Shown here piece by piece: positions 21,701-33,500 of a stretch of DNA of 64,000 nt. The stretch is from Apostichopus japonicus. Its lineage: Eukaryota; Echinodermata; Holothuroidea; Aspidochirotida; Stichopodidae. Positions within the stretch are counted from its first letter, which is position 1, and the number at the start of each line of letters is the position of its first letter. The translations under genes and the position numbers were made by a program. The DNA is taken from NCBI RefSeq assembly GCF_037975245.1, contig NC_092571.1, positions 23,193,564-23,257,563 of the forward strand. Reading direction: 5' to 3'. The notes below the pieces were generated by a model. It saw only the letters and a list, made by a program, of their open reading frames with translations, did no database searches and was not told the DNA's origin.

Positions 21701-23233
21701 ACAGAAAATTGAAGTCCTCTTGATAATACCTAAAACCTTAGTATCTCTTTTAGCAGAGGTAATAGAGTGTAACTTCTACCGTGTAACTTCCTTTGTAACT
21801 TCCTCTTGGCTGGTAATACTTTTGAAATTCAACTTGAATTTCCTCTTAAATGAACGTTTTATGAATATGAATATCTCAGTCATTATTCTGTATCTGAACA
21901 CTGTTACAGTTCTTTATATTCATATTAAACCTGAGTATCCATTTCAAATGACCAAAATATTAAAATAATCACCATTGAAAGTATTTATTTTTCTCAGGCA
22001 TGGGCGAAGGAGCCAATTTTTTTTTTTTTTTTGTGGGGGGGGGGGTGGGGCTGTAACGACCTGCTCCAAAAATGTAACCAATATGGAAGGGCATACTGAT
22101 GAGATCCACTCACCTCTGAAATTTGAATTTGTTATAAGGAATGCCAGCAGTGATACATATCATAACATCGTCTTGGACAGAGAAGGAAAGCATGGATTGC
22201 GAACTGTGTCAAAACTCCACAACAACGTCTGATTAGTTAGCACATAAGGTTGAGTTTTTACGTAACTAATGACTCTCATCAAACAAGATAATTGCAGGGT
22301 CAAGGCACAAAATATTCAGTAGTGATGCAACGATGACTGGAAAACCCTGTTGCATCATATTGGTTAAGAGTGTTAAGATATAGTTTACTGCTATGTTGCA
22401 ATAATGTCAAAATACAGAAAAATAAAACAAAAAGAACGTAGGAATTCATTGGATATAATTCCTTCAAAAAATTAATGCCAGACGAAAAAATATTGAAGAA
22501 AGACCTTGATTTAAAGAAACACTGCATTTACCCTTAGGCCAAAAAAGTGTAAACCCTGTACTAAATATTGCAAAGATCAATATGCCCTTATAATAATACC
22601 ATTACATATGCAACAGCACATGATATGAGTAAATATATCATTTCTAATATGAATATTAACATAGTGTTATCTTGACAGAAACAGTGTAATATCTTTTACT
22701 TATGTAAAGGTTTTGGCTAAAAAAAAGAAACCTTTTAATATTATTACCGGTATGCACGAAAGAATGTATAACATTTAAGCGAAAGATAAACAGTTTATGA
22801 ATGTTGCAATAAAGCTTATAGAAATGAAATGATTTTTAATACTTAACAATTCATTCTAATGCTTATAGTGTAGTAATGTGAACATTTTACGTACATAGTT
22901 TAATGCTATTAGTGCTTCAGAATTAAAGCTTTTAAGTACATAGTTTAGTGCTTCAGAAATTGAGATGAAGATCTCACACATGCACTCCTTTTCTGAAATA
23001 TGTAAATTATGTTTTGCAACAAATTTTAATACCGGTGACCAGCAGGGGCAGACTGACAATTACTCCCCACCCCTGCCCTCCCAATACTGGGCAAAGTACT
23101 CATTCCAACTGGGGCACAGCCAGCAATAAGAGGAGTGAAGGGTTCCAAGCTGACCACCCCCCTCATCAAAGGCAAAGTGTGGAGACTTACTGTGGATGAG
23201 GTCCACCATATTGGGACAAAATTTGTATGCAAG
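21701..23233. other. 3' flank of the main last exon, distal part
   Basis: A truncated MITE end (about 21996-22080, gggcgaaggagcc then a T/G run and ctgtaacgacctgctcc) resembles the element at 52158-52550. The stretch from 22080 to 22232 has a short open frame with no known domain. Repeated aattaaagct/tagtgcttcag phrases occur near 22860-22960. Confidence 0.35.
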
Positions 23234-23566
23234 CAGTGGCGGAGCGTCCATACAGTCGGGGGGGGGGGGGTGGATTCCCCCCTTGACGGACTCAAATGGA
23301 CTGCTGACGCCCTTTTCAGCTTTTTACTATTTTTTACTTATTCGCAATGATTGACAATTTTATTGCGCTCTCATCTACCTATTGACATTTGTCACATTAT
23401 CTGCAAATTAGCAGGGTCATTTCTGGCGATCTAGGGAGTATCTTTACTCAGAAAATGTCTGTACGGCCCGTGCCAACCTGTGGTGGCGCCCCGCTTAGAT
23501 AGTGTCGAAAGTGCCCCTAGAGATCATTCTCGCCCCCCCTGACTTATACCCCTAGCTCCGCCACTG
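23234..23566. mobile_element. hAT-like MITE, family C
   Basis: 333 bp with ends cagtggcggagc and gctccgccactg, and an exact 8-bp target duplication tatgcaag (23226-23233 and 23567-23574). The inner core around 23404-23495 (ggcgatctagggag, then gtggcgccccgcttagatag) is shared with family A although the ends differ. Confidence 0.9.
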
Positions 23567-24067
23567 TATGCAAGTGCACTAAATAGAGTCACATTTCCTG
23601 TGGGTCCTCTTGTACTGCCGGATTTCTTCACTGACCAGTCCCCCCCCCCCCCGGGTCATCGATATTTCTTTGAGACATAGACATGCTGGGCTGACATTGT
23701 TGCACAATGATTGCTTTTGAACCATTCAAAGTTACACCTAAGCATTGACAAATCATTGCATTATAGAACTGCATGACTGAATTGCACAATAGTGACCATT
23801 CTATGTGGCTTTCTAGCATTTTCTAACATTTACTCTGGTTTCTTTCTAGTAATGTTGAGAAACACTGATGTGCTATATTTATGTTAAATAAATGTTCATA
23901 TTTAGCAATGAAAAAATGCAGTATTATTTATGTAGCATCTTAACCCACTTTCAGACAAGGCAATCTCATATTTGATTTCAGTTTCTTCTGATCCTACTGA
24001 TAGTTATCTAATCCTATGATATTTATCTAATCCTACTAATCCTACTTTACAATCCTAGTTGTACACT
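23567..24067. other. 3' flank of the main D2HGDH exon
   Basis: This should hold the 3' UTR of the main form. No standard AATAAA was found on the minus strand close to the stop. A C-run is at 23641-23652 and nothing else is recognised. Confidence 0.35.
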
Positions 24068-24529
24068 TTATAACTTGGATAGGTTTCTCTGTGTAAGCTC
24101 ACTGTCCATCCAAGATGGTAATACTTTGTAAGGATTTAAAATACCCTTTGGGTCAAAGGTCAATTTCACTTTCCTCATGACCTCAACCCCCTTGGGAGAC
24201 TTGCTGTAGACAATCTCGTCCCTGCGTTGGATCCCGAGACCATGTTCCGAGCTTATACTTCCACGGAGGTTCTGGATCCAGGGATAGAGGAAGCCCTCGA
24301 CTTTCTCCTGAATTTCTTTATCTAACTGTGGCATTATGACATTCAAGTGTATATCCCCCTCTGCCAAGTGACCGTAGCCCACCACGCATGGAGAGTTGGG
24401 ATGCAAGACACCCCGCAGTTCTGTAATCACATCAAAAAATTTCTCATGCGGTAAGGTGATGTCATACTTGTAGCAGATTCCCTCTCGTTTCAGTGCGACG
24501 GCTATCCTCTCGCGATAGGACCATAGATG
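24068..24529 (-). CDS. D2HGDH: D2HGDH, last exon (main form)
   Basis: 154 codons with stop, acceptor tcacacag. It contains [26 protein letters not shown] and [10 protein letters not shown]: the complete C-terminal metal and catalytic region. Confidence 0.93.
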   Translation of the reverse strand, partial: HLWSYRERIAVALKREGICYKYDITLPHEKFFDVITELRGVLHPNSPCVVGYGHLAEGDIHLNVIMPQLDKEIQEKVEGFLYPWIQNLRGSISSEHGLGIQRRDEIVYSKSPKGVEVMRKVKLTFDPKGILNPYKVLPSWMDSELTQRNLSKL

Positions 24530-27500
24530 CTGTGTGAGATATATGCAGATGGGGAGGGAGCATGCATAGGATATATTTCAAAAGCAAATTACAAGTCCAT
24601 AGCAATGTGCGTCTTTACACGAATAAAGTGACTTGATGATATTGCTAAATTTATAAAGCTTTTGTTACAAATGTTAGATATAAATATACTGTACTGTTGA
24701 GATATTACATTGAAGTGGCTGTGGTTTGACTTGAGTTCATGATGTCAAAGCCAATTTGTGTAAATATGAGTATGAGTATGAGTATGAATATAAAATATAG
24801 AGATATAGATAGATATAGATATAAATATAGATATAAATATAAATATAAATATATATATAAATATAAATATAAATATAAATATAAATATAAATATAAATAT
24901 AAATATAAATATAAATATAAAATATAAAATATAAATATAAATATAAATATAAATATAAATATAAATATAAATATAAATATAAATATAAATATAAATATAA
25001 ATATAAATATAAATATAAATATAAATATAAATATAAATATAAATATAAATATAAATATAAATATAAATATAAATATAAATATAAATATAAAATATAAATC
25101 ATGCAGCATTGACAGCACAGGATCTCAGGATGGTCATTAATCTCTATAGCGATGGCAGCAGGGGTAAGATGTTTTAATTAAAGTCAAGCCAAGTTATAAA
25201 AGCTAAAACTGAAATCTAGTGTTTTACTTAAAGCATTAAACTACTACGCCAGGGTGTCGGCACCGTGAAACTGAGCTTGCATGAGGCCACGGTAACAGTT
25301 TCTAAACATCCAATCAGCTAGCTGCAATACTTAAGAATGGACCCATCATTTTCTAGACAACAAGATGGGCACCTTTTCTGTGGCCTATATTTTGAAAGCA
25401 GGACACATTTCTACAGCTGCATATGTGAAATAAGACTTCAGTATGTTGTGCATTTGCTTCAGCCTAGTATATAATAATAAAAGCAAAATCAGTCTGCCAG
25501 ATATTCAGTGAGTCAAATTCCTTGTTTTCCAAATTTGCTATATTGTATGTAAAAGGCACAACGTGCAGATTATGATACAGTTTCTATGTGGATCCTGTGG
25601 CGCATTTCTCTCAGGCCTGACTTTGGCCACCTGTAATTTACACAGGACAGATAAAGATAGTTCCCTCCACGCTTCCACTTCGGGGTAAACTTGAATACTC
25701 ACTATGCCCTTTTATAGCGATGTATCCTCGGAACCCATGAAATGAAATTACTCTCTCACTCAAAGAATGGACAAAACTCTGATGTAAGTCATATAATGTC
25801 AAATGCAAGAATTATGAAGACCGATTGATATAAATTTCCCTTTCAACCGATAACTTTCAGGTATAATTTTTACCAAAAATTTAGTAATGTTATCCATACT
25901 CCAAGCCAAATACCAGGTTGCCGGGGCAACTATGGCAGGAACCAGCATTAATAATTTGAGTCTATTTTTTTTTAAAGCCATGGGATGTTTAAGTCAGATC
26001 TATAACAATGTAATTAAGTAGCTTGATTAGGCAAGTTTTATGTATCAAAAAATGAGAAAAAGTAGGAAAATCTGGAAGTTTTCTCTTTATTTTGTGATTA
26101 CTTCCGAATATTTGAAGAAGAAAAAAAGGTTTCTGGCAGCCAATAGTTTTGAATCAAATTTATTCCTCGATCACTCGCTGAGTAACATTCAATATCTTGG
26201 AAAGTGACTTACGAAAAAATTTGATTAATTGCTTAATGTCTCAATTTGAGTATTGCTTAGCTGGTTACAACAACGTCTGCTGCTGAAAGACGAAAATATG
26301 ATATTTATTGCTTTTGAAATGTACTGACCTTCATTGCCTCAGCTCTACTCTCCTTGAATCCATTCTGTATGGCGCCCTCTTTCTCCAGCTGCGATAGGAA
26401 GGCATTCATCTTTTCATCATCGTGTCTGCGATTAGAGCCTGCAGTTGCTATGATCATGTAATAAGGTGACTCTCCCGAGAGAGGGTTGGGTAATTTCAAA
26501 TTTTTGTTGATGAGCTGAGAAAAAAGAAATTGTATAGACAGACATTTTCTTTTTGTCAAAATATATTGTAACAGTAACTCACAAGACATGTTATTCCTCT
26601 TTAAAATTGAAAACCATAAGTAAATTTATGACCAATAGAAAACTGAACATGAAATTATATTTACAAAGTTTAACATGAAAGAAGCAGAGCAATGTTGGCA
26701 TGAACAAGATTTGCGCCGGTGGCCTCAAGATTAAGAATCCAATATTCCACCGACTGGGTTATCCAGCCCTGCCTCGGTGCTGATCTCGGTGAAGTACCTA
26801 GAATAGTTGGCACCTAGGGTGGATCCTTCCTTTGTCCCCCATGCAAGGGATGCCATCTTGGGGGAAGAGTCTATGTGGTCACCTGTCCCCTTTAAGACAT
26901 TTTGTTTTTTTGTAAGATGGCTTAGATGCAAAATTGTGCTATCTTTGGCAAAGCTTTGAACTGATTACACCAATGATTTACAAAAAATAGGGAATTTTTT
27001 TCTGGGGGGGGAGGGCTGTGGCATGGCACCCTGTGGTACCCATGGAACCTGGGGTGATCCCCACCCCTGCTTAGTACACCATTGCTGATCCCTAACTTGC
27101 TGTTTCACTGGGGGTGGGGGAGTGCCAATTGGATGCCACAGTACCCTGCAAACTGTGCAAGAAATCAGAGATGTTTTCTTGTTACAATGGCCCCTAGATC
27201 AGTGCTTCTTTGTGCAGTTTTTCAGACCTGTTTTGATTGCTTCTCCCTCCTCACACCCTTCCTTTTTTTTTAATTAACTTCATGTATCCAGGATTTGCAT
27301 GACTTTCTCTCAAAACAGGGTTTATGTAACTTTCCATCAAACTTCCTGCCTGGCTTAATGCTATTCGTGGTAAGATAAATGTATCTGTATTCTCACACTG
27401 TACATGTAATGTTTTCTTTTACCACAATCTGATATCTGTTACATAAAACAAATATACTATATTTCTCATGATATTATTTACAATGCTTCCACCAGATTTG

Positions 27501-30500
27501 ATTAAACTAATGATTTGACAAATGAAAACCCCAAATTTAATCATAATTAAACCATTTAAGATATGAAAGAAATGACCATTTATGAAAAAAGTGTTATTTT
27601 ATATTAAAGTTTCCACTTACGGTTAACAAATGCCACATGAATATATCCCTGTAAAATTCCATATTGTAACAGTCATCAAACATTAAAGCTTTTAATAACT
27701 CTCTTAACCTAGGTGTATAAATGGGGACTTGCGAGGTAACTTGTAAATATAGTTGCGTGCACCGGTTTGTGGCTGCACCTTATGGGAAGTCCCCCAGGGG
27801 ACAAGTGGTTGTGGTGCACTGTGGTGCCCCAGGAGAGATTGATTGAATTGTGCACACTTTGGTGTTTAGGTGTGACAAGTTTACCAATGACCAAGGCTAA
27901 GTTGTCGAAAGTGCTACCATCTCGATGTAGCAGCGCTATATAAGTGCCTAATATGTTTGTATGTATGTAAAAGAAAACTGAGATTTTCTGTTCTTTGAAG
28001 GGAGAGAAACAGAGAAAAAAAGGAATCCTACAGTGATACCTTCATAACGGTCTCGTCAAATACTTCGAAAGCAGAGAGAATTTCACCAAGGTCGTACTTT
28101 GCCTTCTTGAAAATTTTGAGGACATCTTGAAACGATGGTACGCCTGGAAAAGCAAAAAGGGCAAAAATGAATGAAAAAAAAAAGTGGTGAAAGGAGAAAT
28201 GAAAACCCACACGGGGGTGTCTAGAGCTAGGTTGAGATAGTGGGTAACTAATGTCACTAGGCCCTCTTTCTGCACTGTTCATATAGCCCATATTTCCCTG
28301 GCCCCGTCCATACTTTCCCGGGCAACAGTTGATCCCAGTGCTAACCCTACTCCCCTACCCGACCCTATCGCTCCTATCACCAGTGAAAAAGCCCCCCCAA
28401 AAAATACAAACAGAAAGCCAAGTTTTGTGGGGTTCGTTTACATATTATACAGCACATTAGCTTTTGAACAATGTAAATTCCCAGATGAAATTAATCTGAA
28501 GTGCATTTTCACTCTGTGTAAAAAGAATTGTTTTAAACCTTGTTATTTATTAAAAAAAAAAAAGAAGTACATTCGACATTTGCGAGATGAAAATTTCCAT
28601 TACAAGTCATGTTGTGCATTCATGTAATATATACTGCAGTAAACACCCTTAAGGCATAACACTACATAGATGGATAGGCCCCGAAAGAATGATCATGCAA
28701 CAACCAATCTTGCAGGTACAGTACTGCTGTGGTTACCAGTAACTGTGCATCACTCAAGATTCTACGCTTACAAACTGTACCACTGTTTGCATGGTCTGGT
28801 GCCTGACTATCTATGCAGTTTAATCTCCATAAAATTTCCATTATATTATCAACTGCACATCATTCACCAAAGTTGTGTCTTCTGTTCTTACATTCCGGGA
28901 TAGAACCAACCATTTTTTTTGGGGGGGGGAGGGGAGAGGGTGAGGGGAAGCTGAGATGTTGTCTCAACCAGCGGAGGGGTGGGTCTAAGGGCATGGAAAA
29001 TTTTGGTTAAATGCAGGGTGTTTTAGATACATAAAAATTGGTGCAATATTTTGCAAATTTTGAAACAATGTAAAGGATTTTCAACAGTTTAGGTGGTACC
29101 TCATAAACATGTCGAATATTCATGTACTGTAGACTTTTATCGTAAACAAGAATACATGGTTTCACCCGAGCATGCATATATATCCACCAGTTCATAATCT
29201 AATCCATGACACTGTGGAATACTGATATATAATAGAAGTTAATATGTGGGTACACTTTAAAACCCAAAATATTTCACAACAACCGATAGCATGTGATAGA
29301 AGAGACTTCACTACACCACATATAAGAAATGAAAACACATGTATGTTAGTCCATATCTAGTGCTCCAACTTCTCTCCGAGATAACTGCATGCTGGTATGG
29401 TGATTTCAATGTGAACAATGCATAATGTAGCATAGACATTGCTCGTAGTACAAAGCCATCGATGACAAAAGCCGTCAGATGGAATAAGGAAAACAAACGA
29501 CATCAGAGTCTTTGCTAGTTATGCTAGTAGTCGTTTTACATTTACATTACATAGGAGTGTTAGCTCAGTGGTTAACGCCGGTGCCCTTCCAATCATAAGG
29601 TCCCGGTTCGAGTCACTCCAAGATTAATGTATGTCGTCCAGTTACAGAGTTGTTGACAATTGACAATTCATAATCAAGGACATTAAATATGCAATTATGA
29701 ATGTAAGAGACTGACTTCGGTCAGCTTGCGGCTTTGATAAGCCAATGAGGCTTCTTCGCGAGTTCCTGCTTGCAGGTAGATCTAACATACATTTACTGTT
29801 CTAACTAGGTGGCCAGACTTTGGCACTGTCCTCCATCTAGCTATACCTCTCGCTGAGCTCATGTATGTCCGGGAATCTAAATACGAGTATTTGAAGACAA
29901 ACTTGAGGATTAACATTAAATACTTACAGAACCCTGCAGCTACACATTCTTAAAACTCTAAATTACCTATTAGCTTCAATGAATGTAAGCTCGCATTCAT
30001 ATCCTACCACGCTAAACAAGTACAGTTTCGTTGAAGTAAACATGACCCTACAGAATATACCTGTATTAATTAAAATTAGTTAATATATTGTGTACATTTA
30101 GATGTACTGCAAATTCTATGACAAAATGTGTAGAATGCAGGGGTACCCTCAACTTTTAAGTAAAGCAATTATAATTAACCGTATTATGATATAATTGATG
30201 CATATAAATATGCTGAAACTGTGGTTCTGCTGGATATCATTACCGAGAAGGCCATATCTGTGTTTTCAAAAACATATTTCCACTTTACGAAAGGCTTGTG
30301 CAGTTTTCCTACATGCTTTAAAAGTAAGGTAGAAATATTCGCTATGAGGAGTATGGTAGTTTTAGACTAAGTAATCATGCATGATTGCTTTTAATGTGTA
30401 AACAGACTCTCTCAAGAATTTGCCTTATTTATGCAACAAAACGTAGCAATATACAGTGTCTACTAATGCCGAGCAAACATTGACATGCTAGCTGCACTGA

Positions 30501-33500
30501 AGGAAGCCTCACCATTGTTGGGGCCGAACGTAATTTTGGTAAAATAAAACATACATGGCCAGAAATGGCATTTCCAGGATAAATAATATCTCTGAACTGG
30601 CTTGAACTCACGATGCAGTTTATATTCAATTGCAAGCAAACAAAATTTAATATAAACTGGTAAAAACCAAGCGTTTCTCTGCCCTACATTTAAATACTGG
30701 TAATTAAGCTTTTGTGTGTGTGTGCGTGACATGGATCTTTAAGCCATGATAAAGCCATAATGGCAAGGCTCATACATCTGTGTGTGACATGGATCTCTAA
30801 GCCATGATAAAGCATCGATGACAAGGCTCATAGAGCTGTGTGTGACATGGATCTCTAAGCCATGATAAAGCCATAATGGCAAGGCTCATACAGCTGAGTG
30901 TGACATGGATCTCTAAGCCATGATGAAGCCATAATGGCAAGGCTCATACAGCTGAGTGTGACATGGATCTCTAAGCCATGATGAAGCCATAATGGCAAGG
31001 CTCATACAGCTGAGTGTGACATGGATCTCTAAGCCATGATGAAGCCATAATGGCAAGGCTCATACAGCTGAGTGTGACATGGATCTCTAAGCCATGATAA
31101 AGCCATAATGGCAAGGCTCATACAGCTGAGTGTGACATGGATCTCTAAGCCATGATAAAGCCATAATGGCAAGGCTCATACAGCTGAGTGTGACATGGAT
31201 CTCTAAGCCATGATGAAGCCATAATGGCAAGGCTCATACAGCTGAGTGTGACATGGATCTCTAAGCCATGATGAAGCCATAATGGCAAGGCTCATACAGC
31301 TGAGTGTGACATGGATCTCTAAGCCATGATAAAGCCATAATGGCAAGGCTCATACAGCTGTGTGGGACATGGATCTCTAAGCCATGATAAAGCCATAATG
31401 GCAAGGCTCATACAGCTGAGTGTGACATGGATCTCTAAGCCATGATAAAGCCATAATGGCAAGGCTCATACAGCTGAGTGTGACATGGATCTCTAAGCCA
31501 TGATAAAGCCATAATGGCAAGGCTCATACAGCTGAGTGTGACATGGATCTCTAAGCCATGATAAAGCCATAATGGCAAGGCTCATACAGCTGAGTGTGAC
31601 ATGGATCTCTAAGCCACGATAAAGCCATAATGGCAAGGCTCATACAGCTGAGTGTGACATGGATCTCTAAGCCACGATAAAGCCATAATGGCAAGGCTCA
31701 TACAGCTGTGATGTGACAGTTAATCAGTGATAGCTGCTATCAATCTAAATAGTGTCATTTCAACAATTATTGATGGCGAGAGAGCTGATATTGCCAAGAA
31801 ACACTAACTGTACAAGCCCTTCTAGTTGGTGGGTTGTACTTTAGATTAGGACAGGAATATGTCTATTTAAATGCAGAATTCTTCTGCACACTGTAATTAT
31901 CTTACCTATGAATAGCATATGTTGAGATGGTGACTTCACTGGGCACTCCAATGACACCTTAGTTATGATACCTAAGGTACCCTCTGCTCCGAGGAAGAGA
32001 TGTTTTAGGTGGTACCCGGTATTGTCCTTCTTCATCGTCGTAACCAGATCCAGGATAGACCCATCTGCTAGCACCTTGTTTAATGAAAAATGCAAAAATA
32101 TGACAAATTGTAGTGGAAGAGATATGAAATTAAAAAACTAAAAAATGCTGTTCTATCTAAGAATTAAGGTAACTTGCATAATCAGGAGGCAGCAAATGTT
32201 TGTCAAGTATTTTCATGTTACAGGTTAGCCACTGTCAATTCCACCCCCTATAGAATAAAAATTTAGATAAAAAAAAAAACAGAATAAGAAACAGACTAAA
32301 GGGACCTTTAAAGCCCAATCAATGATTCCATTATAAACATGAACTAACCGATTCCTCACTCTGCAATGGTTTTTAGTACCAGGGATGTGCCCACGCTGGG
32401 CATGGGCGGCCCCGCCCAGCACTAAAAATTACCGCCCAGCACTGTCATAAAAATCCTGAAACCCGCCCAGCACTATTATCATCTAAATCCCGACATTCGT
32501 AATATTATATTCAACATAAATTGGGCCACATGTATCCTTGTTTCCCCCATTTGTCAAATTCATGTAAACACAGGTGCGGAGATGTGGAGTATGCGTGGCT
32601 TTAATCTGCAGCATGCAGTATCACTCTACACTAGCTCTGTATACTACTTCAAAAATCGAAAAATGTCACTCCTCCCCTTAGACCCTCCCCCAGGACAGCG
32701 ATCAGTATACCCAGCACTCAGGAAATCCTAGGCACATCCCTGAGTACTATTGTATAGTAAATAACCATACTATCATGATGATGCACTCTTTTTGCCAACT
32801 TTTTAACCCAATTCAAAATTCTAACAAGAGGTGTCTTGTTCTTTGTTATTGTTTTGGTCAAGATGAAAGGTTATGTCCAATTAATGTTTCCATCTCGACC
32901 AAAAACGATGTTACAAAGAACTTTGTTTTGGTTTGCATTTTTTTCATTTGCTCAATTTAAGTCTGGGAATATAGGCCAAAGTTGGGCCAAAAAGGTATAT
33001 CATTGCGATTGTGTGATAATATTCACTCCACAGTAGTACTAAAAAAGGATTCATTATCGACCGTCGAGATTGAATGCATTATGAGGCTTTAAAGGGTGTG
33101 AAGACTCGCGCACAAAGAAACGTCTGACGGTAATCTGACCTTGTTTCGAATGAGGTGTAAAAGAAGTGTTAGACACCATCAGCGATCCCAGAAAATACAC
33201 AAACAGCTTGCTACTGTCGTTAATAAGACACTCATGTACAGTCAGTACATATACAGCTACGGTCAATACCCACAACACAGTGTACATAGCAGCGATGGAC
33301 ATCGCAGGTCTAGATAAAAGATAACAAGGTATCACATTTCCTTACTGTCTGCATTTTGTAGCGACAAGAAGAAAACATCACTTGCAAGCAACAGAAAGTA
33401 ATAACTTTTTCAGAGAGCGGCACGAGGTTTGGGGCGAGTCTTCAATGCCTTTAATGTATGTCACCGATAAGCTAGTATTCTAACAAATTACTGTATATGT

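Larger units (their letters stand above)
28144..31905. other. intron of D2HGDH with LINE, SINE and minisatellite
   Basis: Contains a LINE fragment (28690-28905), a tRNA-headed SINE (29554-29795) and a 58-bp minisatellite (30726-31710). The rest (29800-30720) is AT-rich with no recognised element. Confidence 0.4.

Noticed and set aside
24705..25118. Frames of 121-137 codons on the minus strand
   Set aside because: They are translations of the (ATAAAT)n repeat (Tyr-Leu or Phe-Ile pairs).
30726..31710. CRISPR array
   Set aside because: Units are contiguous with no unique spacers, in an animal intron; this is a minisatellite.
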